Source: Clostridia bacterium (GTDB lineage Bacteria > Bacillota > Clostridia > Oscillospirales > Butyricicoccaceae). From it: DNA of 35,308 bases. Below, one piece after another: positions 29,089 to 35,308 of the stretch. The stretch covers positions 1 to 35,308 of the forward strand of contig JAFSBG010000101.1 of the NCBI GenBank assembly GCA_017441945.1, in the 5' to 3' direction. Position 1 is the stretch's first letter; every line of letters begins with the position of its first letter. The notes beneath the pieces are model-generated. The model saw only the letters and a program-made list of their open reading frames with translations, was not told where the DNA came from and made no database searches. A program made the translations under genes and the position numbers.

Positions 29089-29631
29089 TTGCTTTTTCGT
29101 ATACCATTCGGACTTTCTCTTTCCGTTTCACAGCAGGATATGCTGCACAGGCTTTACACCGAATATGCCTCCCTCATGCTGAAGGCGGCGAAAAGCATCC
29201 TCAAAGACGACCACAAGGCAGACGATGCCCTTTCGGAAAGCTTCATGCGTGTGCTGAACAATCTGAATACTATAGAGCATCTTGCGCCCAATCAGGTCAA
29301 AAAATATATGCTCATCGTGGCGAAAAACGTCTGCTTCAATATGCTTAAAAAGGAAAAGGGCGTGGATAATATAGATGAGCTCAATCTTTCGGTGCAGTCG
29401 GTAGAAAACGATGTCATCGGCCGTGACGGAGAAAACCGTGTGCTTGCCATTGTAAAATCTCTGCCCGATATTTACCGCGACGCCATTTATCTTAATCTTG
29501 TCCTCGACCTTTCCACAAAGGAAACGGCGGAATCTCTCGGCATAAGTACCGAAAATGTTCGCAAACGAGTGTGGCGCGGCAAGAGGATGCTGAAAGAAAT
29601 GCTGAAAAAGGAGGGTTTCGACTATGAGTAA
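29089..29631 (+). CDS. ECF-type RNA polymerase sigma factor
   Basis: A 180-residue sigma-70-family factor of the extracytoplasmic-function type: region 2 at about residues 18-80 (LHRLYTEYASLMLKAAKSIL, DDHKADDALSESFMRVL) and region 4 at about 124-178 (SLPDIYRDAIYLNLVLDLSTKETAESL, ENVRKRVWRGKRML). It starts at TTG 29089, with AAAGGAGG ending 7 bases upstream (29074-29081), the only well-placed site. Its last 8 bases overlap the next gene, a probable anti-sigma factor. Confidence 0.9.
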   Translation: MLFRIPFGLSLSVSQQDMLHRLYTEYASLMLKAAKSILKDDHKADDALSESFMRVLNNLNTIEHLAPNQVKKYMLIVAKNVCFNMLKKEKGVDNIDELNLSVQSVENDVIGRDGENRVLAIVKSLPDIYRDAIYLNLVLDLSTKETAESLGISTENVRKRVWRGKRMLKEMLKKEGFDYE

Positions 29632-29893
29632 AAGTTTTAAGGAAAGTATTATAGAAAAGGCTTTTGACCGAGCCTACGAAGATGAGATCCTGCTTTTTTC
29701 CGAGCAGAAAGTGGCGGCAGATACCAATTTTGACAGGGAGTTCAAGGATACTATTCTCCCGCAGGCAAACCGCATGAACAAGTATTACACAAAGGTTTTC
29801 GGTCTGGTTTTAAGAAAATCCACATTCTATAACCTGCTGATTTGTTTTGTGACGGTGGCGTTCATTCTTATTATGATAGCTCTGTTTGCATAG
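29624..29893 (+). CDS. Small single-pass membrane protein, candidate minimal anti-sigma factor
   Basis: An 89-residue protein of unrecognised family. Residues 1-67 are charged and helical with many Lys/Glu (SFKESIIEKAFDRAYEDEIL), and residues 69-89 form one membrane helix that ends the protein. The start codon overlaps the sigma-factor stop (ATGAGTAA), with AAGGAGG in the sigma end, so the two are translated together. That position and topology (cytoplasmic helix plus membrane anchor) fit an anti-sigma factor; related clostridial anti-sigma proteins usually carry a large extracytoplasmic sensor, absent here. It may be truncated by the repeat that follows or be a natural minimal form. Confidence 0.65.
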   Translation: MSKSFKESIIEKAFDRAYEDEILLFSEQKVAADTNFDREFKDTILPQANRMNKYYTKVFGLVLRKSTFYNLLICFVTVAFILIMIALFA

Positions 29894-29897
29894 TTTT

Positions 29898-30136
29898 ACG
29901 GGAGGGCGCAGAGCCCCTCCCCTACAGCTTATATTTCGTGGAACAGCTTGCAGGTGCCCCCGGTGAGGGCGAGGTAAAAAAAATTTTAAGCCTCCTTCGG
30001 GTCGAGGGAGGTGTCACGCAGTGACGGAGGGAGCGAAATCCATTTAATCCGCCCATGACATTTTGATTAAATAGACGGGCTGTGCCCTACACCCCTCCGC
30101 CCCGTTGGGGCACCTCCCCTTAACAATGGGAGGCAA
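29898..30136. repeat. Cluster of palindromic repeats
   Basis: Holds GGGAGGGCGC...CCCTCCC (29898-29927), a CCTCCTTCGGGTCGAGGGAGG plus TCACG/CGTGA module (29989-30033), an AGACGGGCTGTGCCCTACA module (30071-30092) and a CCCTCCG/CCCC...GGGGCACCTCCCC module (30093-30136). No gene is seen in 29894-30500 apart from these, the repeat at 30164, a terminator and the pot promoter. Confidence 0.7.
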
Positions 30137-30163
30137 TAATAAGCTTACGCCATTGTGGTTGAA

Positions 30164-30196
30164 AGATTCTTCGCGTGCGCTTTGGAATGACATAGC
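30164..30196. repeat. GATTCTTCGC...GAATGACA interspersed repeat
   Basis: GATTCTTCGCGTGCGC then TTTGGAATGACA; same family as 8020-8047 and 14621-14650. Confidence 0.72.
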
Positions 30197-30241
30197 GGGG
30201 CGGCTCTGTTTGCATAATCTCGCAATAATTCATTATACCTA

Positions 30242-30276
30242 TAACGGATGTTTTATTAAACATCCGTTAATTTTTT
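30242..30276 (+). terminator. Strong intrinsic terminator
   Basis: A 12-bp perfect stem TAACGGATGTTT (30242-30253) / AAACATCCGTTA (30258-30269), 4-nt loop, T6 run. It is the first strong terminator after the sigma-factor operon and insulates the pot promoter. Confidence 0.9.
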
Positions 30277-30394
30277 CGTCAAAGTCAAAAGTGAGTATTT
30301 CAGAGCAAAAAGGAGCAAAAAAGAGCTTTTGAAAGCAAACCCAAAAGCGGATAAAAAAGCTTCAAAAAAAGTATGACTTTTTCTGCAAAAATCC

Positions 30395-30423
30395 TTGACA
30401 TTTGTGTGTTTTTTGTATATATT
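30395..30423 (+). promoter_or_regulatory. Sigma-A promoter of the pot operon
   Basis: -35 TTGACA (30395-30400), 17-bp T-rich spacer, -10 TATATT (30418-30423). Confidence 0.82.
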
Positions 30424-30441
30424 TTAGTTATTATAATTATT

Positions 30442-30463
30442 ATGCCGTAGTGCGGCATTTTTT
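30442..30463 (+). terminator. Leader hairpin with T run, possible attenuator of potABCD
   Basis: ATGCCG/CGGCAT stem with TAGTG loop followed by T6, starting about 12 bases after the expected transcription start and 38 bases before potA. A second small hairpin CCGC-TTT-GCGG follows (30473-30483). It may be an attenuator or a 5'-end stabiliser. Confidence 0.5.
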
Positions 30464-30500
30464 ATAAAGTACTCCGCTTTGCGGGAAAGAGTGGTGGGAA

Positions 30501-31553
30501 ATGAAAGACAATCTCATTCGCCTTGAAAATATAAGCATGAGCTATGGCGAGAAACAAGTTCTTAAATCCATCAACCTGGACGTAAGAGATAAAGAGTTTA
30601 TCACATTCTTAGGCCCTTCCGGTTGTGGTAAAACAACAACTTTACGTATTATCGGCGGCTTTGAACACCAGACATCCGGTAACGTATACTTTGACGGACA
30701 GCTTATAAATGACGTTCCGCCTCACAAGAGACAGCTCAATACTGTTTTCCAGAAATACGCACTTTTCACACACCTTAATGTGTATGACAATATCGCTTTC
30801 GGTCTTCGCATCAGCAAGACTCCTGAGCATGAAATAAAAGAAAGAGTCCAGAAAATGCTTTCCATGGTCAACCTTTCCGGCTATGAAAAGCGCGCTGTAA
30901 CCTCCCTCTCGGGCGGTGAACAGCAGAGAATCGCCATCGCAAGAGCTTTAGTCAATCATCCAAGAGTTCTTCTTCTCGACGAGCCTCTCGGCGCTCTCGA
31001 CTTAAAACTCAGAAAAGAAATGCAGACAGAGCTTAAAGCTATCCAGCAGGCTCTCGGCATCACATTTATCTTCGTAACTCACGACCAGGAAGAAGCTCTC
31101 ACAATGAGTGACACTGTCGTTGTTATGAAGGGCGGCAAGATCCAGCAGATAGGCACTCCTATCGGCATCTACAATGAACCTGTAAACGCTTTCGTTGCCG
31201 ACTTTATCGGCGAAAGCAACATCATTGACGGTATTATGAACGAAGACTATGTCTGCACATTCGGCGGCAAGACTTTCGACTGCACAGACTGCGGCTTTGC
31301 CAAGAACGAGCCTGTCGACGTTGTTATCCGTCCAGAAGATTTCCGCATGGTTATGCCTCGTGAGGAAATTATTTGCGGCATCGTTGAGAACATCGTATTC
31401 AAGGGTGTTCACTACGAAATGCACGTAAAATCGGGCGAGATCACATATCTCGTTCATTCGACAATTCCTGAGGTCGTCGGCACATTTGTCGGCCTTGAAG
31501 TCGAGCCTTTCGACATTCATATCATGAAGAAATCGCAACCGGAGGAAAACTAA
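30501..31553 (+). CDS. potA: Spermidine/putrescine ABC transporter ATPase PotA
   Basis: ATP-hydrolysing subunit of a polyamine importer. The 350 residues show Walker A GPSGCGKT (38-45), a Q-loop near residue 84, the signature LSGGEQQ (136-142), Walker B VLLLDEP (156-162), the H-loop [10 protein letters not shown], and a C-terminal TOBE-type regulatory domain from about 240. ATG 30501 has only a weak GGTGGG ribosome site. First gene of potABCD, 1 base before potB. The leader has a terminator-like hairpin that may modulate expression. Confidence 0.95.
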   Translation: MKDNLIRLENISMSYGEKQVLKSINLDVRDKEFITFLGPSGCGKTTTLRIIGGFEHQTSGNVYFDGQLINDVPPHKRQLNTVFQKYALFTHLNVYDNIAFGLRISKTPEHEIKERVQKMLSMVNLSGYEKRAVTSLSGGEQQRIAIARALVNHPRVLLLDEPLGALDLKLRKEMQTELKAIQQALGITFIFVTHDQEEALTMSDTVVVMKGGKIQQIGTPIGIYNEPVNAFVADFIGESNIIDGIMNEDYVCTFGGKTFDCTDCGFAKNEPVDVVIRPEDFRMVMPREEIICGIVENIVFKGVHYEMHVKSGEITYLVHSTIPEVVGTFVGLEVEPFDIHIMKKSQPEEN

Positions 31554-31554
31554 A

Positions 31555-32388
31555 TTGAAAAAATTCCGTATTGCGGCGCTGCCTTTTGCCGTATACGCCG
31601 GCATTTTTATCGTAGCACCGATCATTCTCATTTTTATGTACTCTTTCCAGGGTGCAGGCGGCGAGTTCACGCTTGAGAATTTCACACGATTCTTCAATTT
31701 CTCCGATCCTACATACCTGAAGGTTTTATGGCGCTCCATCTATCTGGCCGCCATCAGTACAGTGATATGTCTCCTCCTCGGATACCCTATGGCTTACATA
31801 CTTTCCAAGCTGCCTAACCGTATCCGCGGCATTCTCTCCTTCCTTTTCGTCCTTCCTATGTGGATGAACTTCCTTCTCCGCACATACGCATGGATGACAC
31901 TTCTGGAAAGAACAGGCATCATCAATACATTCCTTTCAAATCTCGGTCTTCCTACATGGGATATTATGTATACACAGGGCGCTGTTATCCTCGGCAATGT
32001 ATATAACTTCCTGCCGTTTATGATTCTCCCTATCTACAATGTTCTCATCAAGATCGACAAAAGCGTTCTGGAAGCTTCGGCTGACCTTGGCGGCAACGGC
32101 TCTGTCACATTCCGCAAGGTTATCTTCCCGCTTTCCATTCCGGGCGTTATCTCCGGCATCTCTATGACATTTATGCCGGCTGTCACAACATTCGTTATCT
32201 CCAAGCTGCTGGGCGGCGGTCAGAATGCTCTCATCGGCGACCTTATCGAAAATCAGTTCAAGGTCACAGGCGACTGGGGCTTCGGCTCTGCAATGAGCGT
32301 TATCCTCATGGTTCTCATTCTTGCAGCAATGCAGATCATGCAGCGCTATGAAGATGAAAATGACGGTTCGGGAGGTGTGCTTCTCTAA
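31555..32388 (+). CDS. potB: Spermidine/putrescine ABC transporter permease PotB
   Basis: A 277-residue membrane permease with about six helices, of the MetI-like inner-membrane type. The ATPase-contacting EAA loop is visible as LEASADLGGNGSVTFRKVIFPLSIPG. Translation begins at TTG 31555, with GGAGG in the last codons of potA. Its stop codon shares one base with the potC ATG (TAATG), so production of the two permease halves is coupled. Confidence 0.95.
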   Translation: MKKFRIAALPFAVYAGIFIVAPIILIFMYSFQGAGGEFTLENFTRFFNFSDPTYLKVLWRSIYLAAISTVICLLLGYPMAYILSKLPNRIRGILSFLFVLPMWMNFLLRTYAWMTLLERTGIINTFLSNLGLPTWDIMYTQGAVILGNVYNFLPFMILPIYNVLIKIDKSVLEASADLGGNGSVTFRKVIFPLSIPGVISGISMTFMPAVTTFVISKLLGGGQNALIGDLIENQFKVTGDWGFGSAMSVILMVLILAAMQIMQRYEDENDGSGGVLL

Positions 32389-33179
32389 TGAAAAAGAAAC
32401 TCTCTCCTCTCTCCATCATCTATTCGTGCCTGATATTCGTGTTCCTTTACGCGCCTATCGCGGTACTCATTATCTACTCCTTCAATGCCTCCAAGTCAAG
32501 AGGTACATGGGGTGGATTTTCCCTCAAGTGGTACGCTGAGCTGTTCTCCAACAGCGACATTATGTCGGCTCTTGTAACCACACTTACGATCGCTGTCATC
32601 TCTGCTGCAGTTTCTGTAGTAATCGGTACAGCGGCGGCTGTCGGCATTTATTATTCCAAGCGCAGAACAAAGGCTCTGCTCACAAGCGCAGCCAATATTC
32701 CGATGCTCAATGCCGATATTGTAACAGGTATTTCCCTCCTCCTTCTCTTCACATTCCTGAAGATAGATCTGGGTTATATCACAATTCTTCTTGCACACAT
32801 CACATTCAATATTCCATATGTAATATTGTCTGTTATGCCTAAGCTTCGCCAGCTCGACAAGAACGCTTATGAAGCGGCTATCGACCTTGGCGCAACTCCT
32901 CTCAGAGCGTTCTTCAGCGTTATCATTCCTGAGATCTCCCCTGGTATCGTAACAGGCGCTATTCTGGCGTTTACAATGTCTATCGACGACTTTGTAATTT
33001 CCTTCTTTACAACAGGCGGCGGTGTTTCCACACTCTCCATCGAGATCTATACAATGGCAAAGCGCGGTATCAAGCCTGAGATCAACGCTCTTTCGGCAAT
33101 CATGTTCCTCGTTGTTATGACACTTCTCATCATCGTCAACGTGCGTTCAAGCAATGCTGAAAAGAAGCGCGAACAATAA
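32388..33179 (+). CDS. potC: Spermidine/putrescine ABC transporter permease PotC
   Basis: A 263-residue permease, partner of PotB, with about six membrane helices and the EAA loop YEAAIDLGATPLRAFFSVIIPEISPG. The helix IYSCLIFVFLYAPIAVLIIYSFN at the N-terminus is typical. The start overlaps the potB stop by one base, with a GGGAGG site just upstream. A 229-base gap separates it from potD. Confidence 0.95.
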   Translation: MKKKLSPLSIIYSCLIFVFLYAPIAVLIIYSFNASKSRGTWGGFSLKWYAELFSNSDIMSALVTTLTIAVISAAVSVVIGTAAAVGIYYSKRRTKALLTSAANIPMLNADIVTGISLLLLFTFLKIDLGYITILLAHITFNIPYVILSVMPKLRQLDKNAYEAAIDLGATPLRAFFSVIIPEISPGIVTGAILAFTMSIDDFVISFFTTGGGVSTLSIEIYTMAKRGIKPEINALSAIMFLVVMTLLIIVNVRSSNAEKKREQ

Positions 33180-33408
33180 GCAACCACCGATTCAACCTAT
33201 GCACGTTCTGCGATGGCTCTTTTTCCGGCATTTATGCTCAAAAATCCTCGTTAAGGCACAAAGCCTTGCCTGCGGCTTTTGAACATTCTGCCAAAAAAAT
33301 ATCTCATCGCCCAACGCACCTCGGTCAAATCAGCGGTCGCTGAAAATACAAAATAACGGCATCCACTTTTACAAAACATTTTTTATTTTTAAAAGGAGAA
33401 TTACTGAA
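33180..33408 (+). other. potC-potD intercistronic region with alternative hairpins
   Basis: No gene seen. Two mutually exclusive stems share bases: AAGGC/GCCTT (33253-33267) and AAAGCC/GGCTTT (33260-33279); the second ends in TTTTG. Further on lies CAGCG/CGCTG (33331-33342). No promoter was recognised, so potD is probably read through from potA. The region may tune the amount of potD mRNA. Confidence 0.45.
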
Positions 33409-34434
33409 TTGAAAAAAATCTTTGCTCTTACACTCATCACTGCAATGCTTTTCTCTCTTGCAGGTTGTTCCTCGGAAGATGTTCCGACTCTTACTGTTTA
33501 CAACTGGGGCGATTATATTGGTGACGGTGTTATCGAACAGTTCGAAGAAGAATTCGGCTGTAAGGTAAACTATGAGATGTTTGACCAGAATGAAGATATG
33601 TACACAAAGATCACAAAGGCAGGCGGCGAATACGACGTTGTTATTCCTTCCGAATATATGATCGAAAGAATGATCAACGAAGGCCTTCTTGCTGAGCTCA
33701 ACCACGAAAATATCCCTAATATGGCAAATCTTTCCGATTATGTTCTCGACAGAGATTTTGACCTCGGCAACAAGTATTCCGTTCCTTATATGTGGGGTAC
33801 AGTAGGTATCGTTTACAACAAGACAATGGTAAACGGCGAGATCACAAGCTGGAATGACCTTTGGGATCCACAGTACGAAGGGCAGATTTTTATGATGAAC
33901 AGCGTCCGTGACTCTATGGCTGTTGCGCTTATGACTCTCGGTCTTGACCCTAACACAAGAGAACAGGCTGACATCGAAGCAGCTCAGGCAAAGCTCATTG
34001 AGCAGAAGCCTCTCGTTCTCGCTTACACAGGCGACGAAGTAAAGGACAAGATGATCGCAGGCGAAGCTGCTATGGCAGTTATCTACTCGGGCGACGCTGC
34101 TAACATCCTTATGGAAAACGAAGACCTGGTTTATGTTCTCCCTGAAGAAGGCACAAACCTCTGGTTTGACAATATGTGTATCCTCAAGGATTCCGAACAG
34201 AAAGAACTTGCTGAAAAGTTCATCAACTTCATGTGTGAAAAGGAAATCTGCGAGATCAACCGCGACTATATCTGCTATAACACACCACATCAGGAAGTAT
34301 GGGATTCTCTCGACGAAGAAACTCTCCACACATATCCTGACGCAGATGTAATTGAAAAGTGCTTCATCTATAAGGATCTCGGCGAAATGGCAAAGGTCTA
34401 CGACGAAATGTGGACTAAGATCATGGTCAACTAA
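33409..34434 (+). CDS. potD: Spermidine/putrescine-binding lipoprotein PotD
   Basis: Extracytoplasmic polyamine-binding protein that feeds PotBC. The 341 residues begin with a signal peptide and LAGC lipobox (C20 lipidated), then the PotD/PotF-type start TLTVYNWGDYIGDGVIEQFEEEFG. The substrate-site YDVVIPSEYMIERM and the IVYNKTMVNGEITSWNDLWDP stretch are also typical. The start is TTG 33409, preceded by AAAGGAG. Strong preferred-codon use suggests high expression. It is the last gene of the operon and is followed by a terminator. Confidence 0.96.
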   Translation: MKKIFALTLITAMLFSLAGCSSEDVPTLTVYNWGDYIGDGVIEQFEEEFGCKVNYEMFDQNEDMYTKITKAGGEYDVVIPSEYMIERMINEGLLAELNHENIPNMANLSDYVLDRDFDLGNKYSVPYMWGTVGIVYNKTMVNGEITSWNDLWDPQYEGQIFMMNSVRDSMAVALMTLGLDPNTREQADIEAAQAKLIEQKPLVLAYTGDEVKDKMIAGEAAMAVIYSGDAANILMENEDLVYVLPEEGTNLWFDNMCILKDSEQKELAEKFINFMCEKEICEINRDYICYNTPHQEVWDSLDEETLHTYPDADVIEKCFIYKDLGEMAKVYDEMWTKIMVN

Positions 34435-34455
34435 TTTGGTGATTTAATTACATAA

Positions 34456-34485
34456 GAAAAAGCCACTCAATCGAGTGGCTTTTTT
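34456..34485 (+). terminator. Intrinsic terminator of potABCD
   Basis: A 12-bp stem AAAAAGCCACTC / GAGTGGCTTTTT with a 4-nt loop and T run. The arms nearly equal those of the terminator after apbE. Confidence 0.92.
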
Positions 34486-34495
34486 CACATTTTAA

Positions 34496-34546
34496 GCCTC
34501 CCCTGTGCAAGGGGAGGGGGACCGCCGTAAGGTGGTGGAGGGGTTG
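34496..34546. repeat. CCTCC/GGAGG palindromic repeat
   Basis: GCCTCCCCTGTGCAAGGGGAGG followed by an ACCGCC/GGTGGT hairpin and GGAGGGG. It lies just past the bactofilin-like gene and could terminate it. Confidence 0.72.
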
Positions 34547-34559
34547 TTATAAAATCTCT

Positions 34560-35213
34560 TTACATCATCTCAACCTTGCCGATTTCACAGCCTTCGCCGA
34601 TAGTGATATTTTTGCCCTTTACGACGTCTGCAATGACATTTTCAAGGTAGATTTCATCGCCGATGATTTCGCCCACTGTGATAACGCCTGCATCGTGTCT
34701 GTTTGTGAGATTTTTAGGAAGATATTCCGGAGCAATCTTGATTTTAGCGCATTCAATGCTGCCGATATTGAGCTTTGCGCCGCCTTCGATGCTGATTTCA
34801 AGCTCCTTTGCTTTGAGCTTGCCGTCGCAGTAGATCATGCCGATTACCGAAACATTTTCAGCTTCGATGTCGCTTTCGCACTTGACGCTGCCGCGTACGA
34901 CCATATTTTCAGCCTTGAGATTAGCACAGCTCAGGCTGCCCATGATTTTCGATTCGCCTGTGATAGTGACCGACTTGTCGCACTTGAGTGAGCCGGAAAT
35001 ATCAACACCGCCCGCCTTCATATCATTTTCAAAATAAGATGAGCCGGAAACCTTTACAAGGCCGCTGCAGCTTACTGTCTTGCTCTCGAATTTGCCCGAA
35101 ACTTCAAGACCTGTACAATTTACAACCCCTGTTGCAGTTGCTCTGCCGCTGATTTTGATATTCTTATAAGACCCTGGGAAAATTGTGCCTCTGCCGGCGA
35201 TATTCATATCCAT
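34560..35213 (-). CDS. Bactofilin-like polymer-forming protein
   Basis: A 217-residue protein made almost wholly of short beta-strand turns with alternating hydrophobic residues (KISGRATATGVVNCTGLEVSGKF and similar), a right-handed beta-helix expected of bactofilin/DUF583 proteins. Several turns carry cysteine (VNC, VSC, LKC, LSC, VKC, IYC), spaced about 17-20 residues apart, which is unusually regular. Bactofilins polymerise without nucleotide and scaffold envelope processes; no membrane segment is visible. AAAGGAG precedes ATG 35213 and a promoter lies at 35250-35278. The family is recognised by pattern, so a related beta-helical family remains possible. Confidence 0.75.
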   Translation of the reverse strand: MDMNIAGRGTIFPGSYKNIKISGRATATGVVNCTGLEVSGKFESKTVSCSGLVKVSGSSYFENDMKAGGVDISGSLKCDKSVTITGESKIMGSLSCANLKAENMVVRGSVKCESDIEAENVSVIGMIYCDGKLKAKELEISIEGGAKLNIGSIECAKIKIAPEYLPKNLTNRHDAGVITVGEIIGDEIYLENVIADVVKGKNITIGEGCEIGKVEMM

Positions 35214-35249
35214 AGTATTTTCTCCTTTTGATTTTGCTCTTTGCTATAA

Positions 35250-35278
35250 ATTATAGCTCAAATCACAATTTTTATCAA
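35250..35278 (-). promoter_or_regulatory. Sigma-A promoter of the bactofilin-like gene
   Basis: Minus strand: -35 TTGATA (35273-35278), 17-bp spacer, -10 TATAAT (35250-35255). Confidence 0.82.
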
Positions 35279-35291
35279 GAGAATAATAATA

Positions 35292-35308
35292 AAAAGCTGC
35301 CCAACCGA
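35292..35308 (-). terminator. Partial terminator cut by the window end
   Basis: The minus strand reads GGGCAGCTTTTTATTATT, the descending arm and T run of a hairpin whose other arm lies beyond the window. It suggests a minus-strand gene ending just outside. Confidence 0.45.

Noticed and set aside
30105-30332. 75-codon plus-strand frame before the pot operon
   Set aside because: It reads through a repeat, the GATTCTTCGC element and the strong terminator at 30242-30276.
30430-30500. Known riboswitch class in the pot leader
   Set aside because: The leader of about 70 nt is too short and matches no aptamer consensus I can recognise; only simple hairpins are present.
33325-34329. 334-codon minus-strand frame opposite potD
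   Set aside because: Antisense of a codon-biased gene; no motif, no ribosome site, and the potD assignment is certain.

Overview
The window looks like the chromosome of an anaerobic, endospore-forming clostridial Firmicute, probably of the Ruminococcaceae/Oscillospiraceae kind. The main evidence is a three-subunit electron-bifurcating [FeFe]-hydrogenase, a tricistronic ger spore-germinant-receptor operon, strong AAAGGAGG-type ribosome binding sites, sigma-A promoters (TTGACA-17-TATAAT) and many short GC-rich palindromic intergenic repeats. No rRNA, tRNA, CRISPR array, complete IS or prophage was seen. The assignment is inference from gene content; nothing here fixes the species.

Layout. 1-2.7 kb (minus): truA, a DUF975 membrane protein and an alkaline-phosphatase-superfamily protein. 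2.98-5.37 kb (plus): an M24 peptidase and an ApbE-like lipoprotein. 5.4-7.9 kb (minus): a decayed flavodoxin-type gene, an EamA exporter with its MarR regulator, and a DUF2087 regulator. 8.3-12.4 kb (minus): hydC-hydB-hydA. 12.6-14.5 kb (plus): an AI-2E-family permease and an AT-rich putative PD-(D/E)XK nuclease that looks foreign. 14.8-18.5 kb (minus): the ger operon, including an extra 56-codon two-helix gene between the C and B subunits. 18.65-21.3 kb: a TipA-like MerR regulator, a headless fragment of a YtcJ-type amidohydrolase, and a PadR/HAAS-DUF4097 pair. 21.65-26.6 kb (minus): the DUF512-der-plsY-gpsA cluster, interrupted before gpsA by a multi-hairpin element. 26.9-27.6 kb (minus): yceD-rpmF. 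28-29.9 kb (plus): an RluC/D-like pseudouridine synthase and an ECF sigma factor with a very small membrane partner. 30.5-34.4 kb (plus): potABCD. 34.56-35.2 kb (minus): a bactofilin-like protein.

How genes work together. HydABC couples ferredoxin and NADH oxidation to H2 formation, or the reverse. GpsA and PlsY supply and acylate glycerol-3-phosphate for phospholipids; Der and YceD/L32 belong to ribosome assembly. PotABCD imports polyamines. Several regulators have convincing self-control sites: MarR (palindrome over its own -10), MerR/TipA (19-bp-spacer promoter with a central dyad), and PadR (11-bp perfect inverted repeat over its -10).

The most unusual material is intergenic. Three loci (upstream of gpsA, DUF512 and the rluC-like gene) carry tandem mini-hairpins of different sequence joined by a constant ATATCG linker, always in the same orientation and ending just before the ribosome binding site. 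Other candidates are the 22.95-23.26 kb multi-hairpin element, the small ger gene, the internal TipAS-like start, and three gene remnants or minimal genes: the internally deleted flavoprotein, the amidohydrolase fragment and the short anti-sigma candidate.
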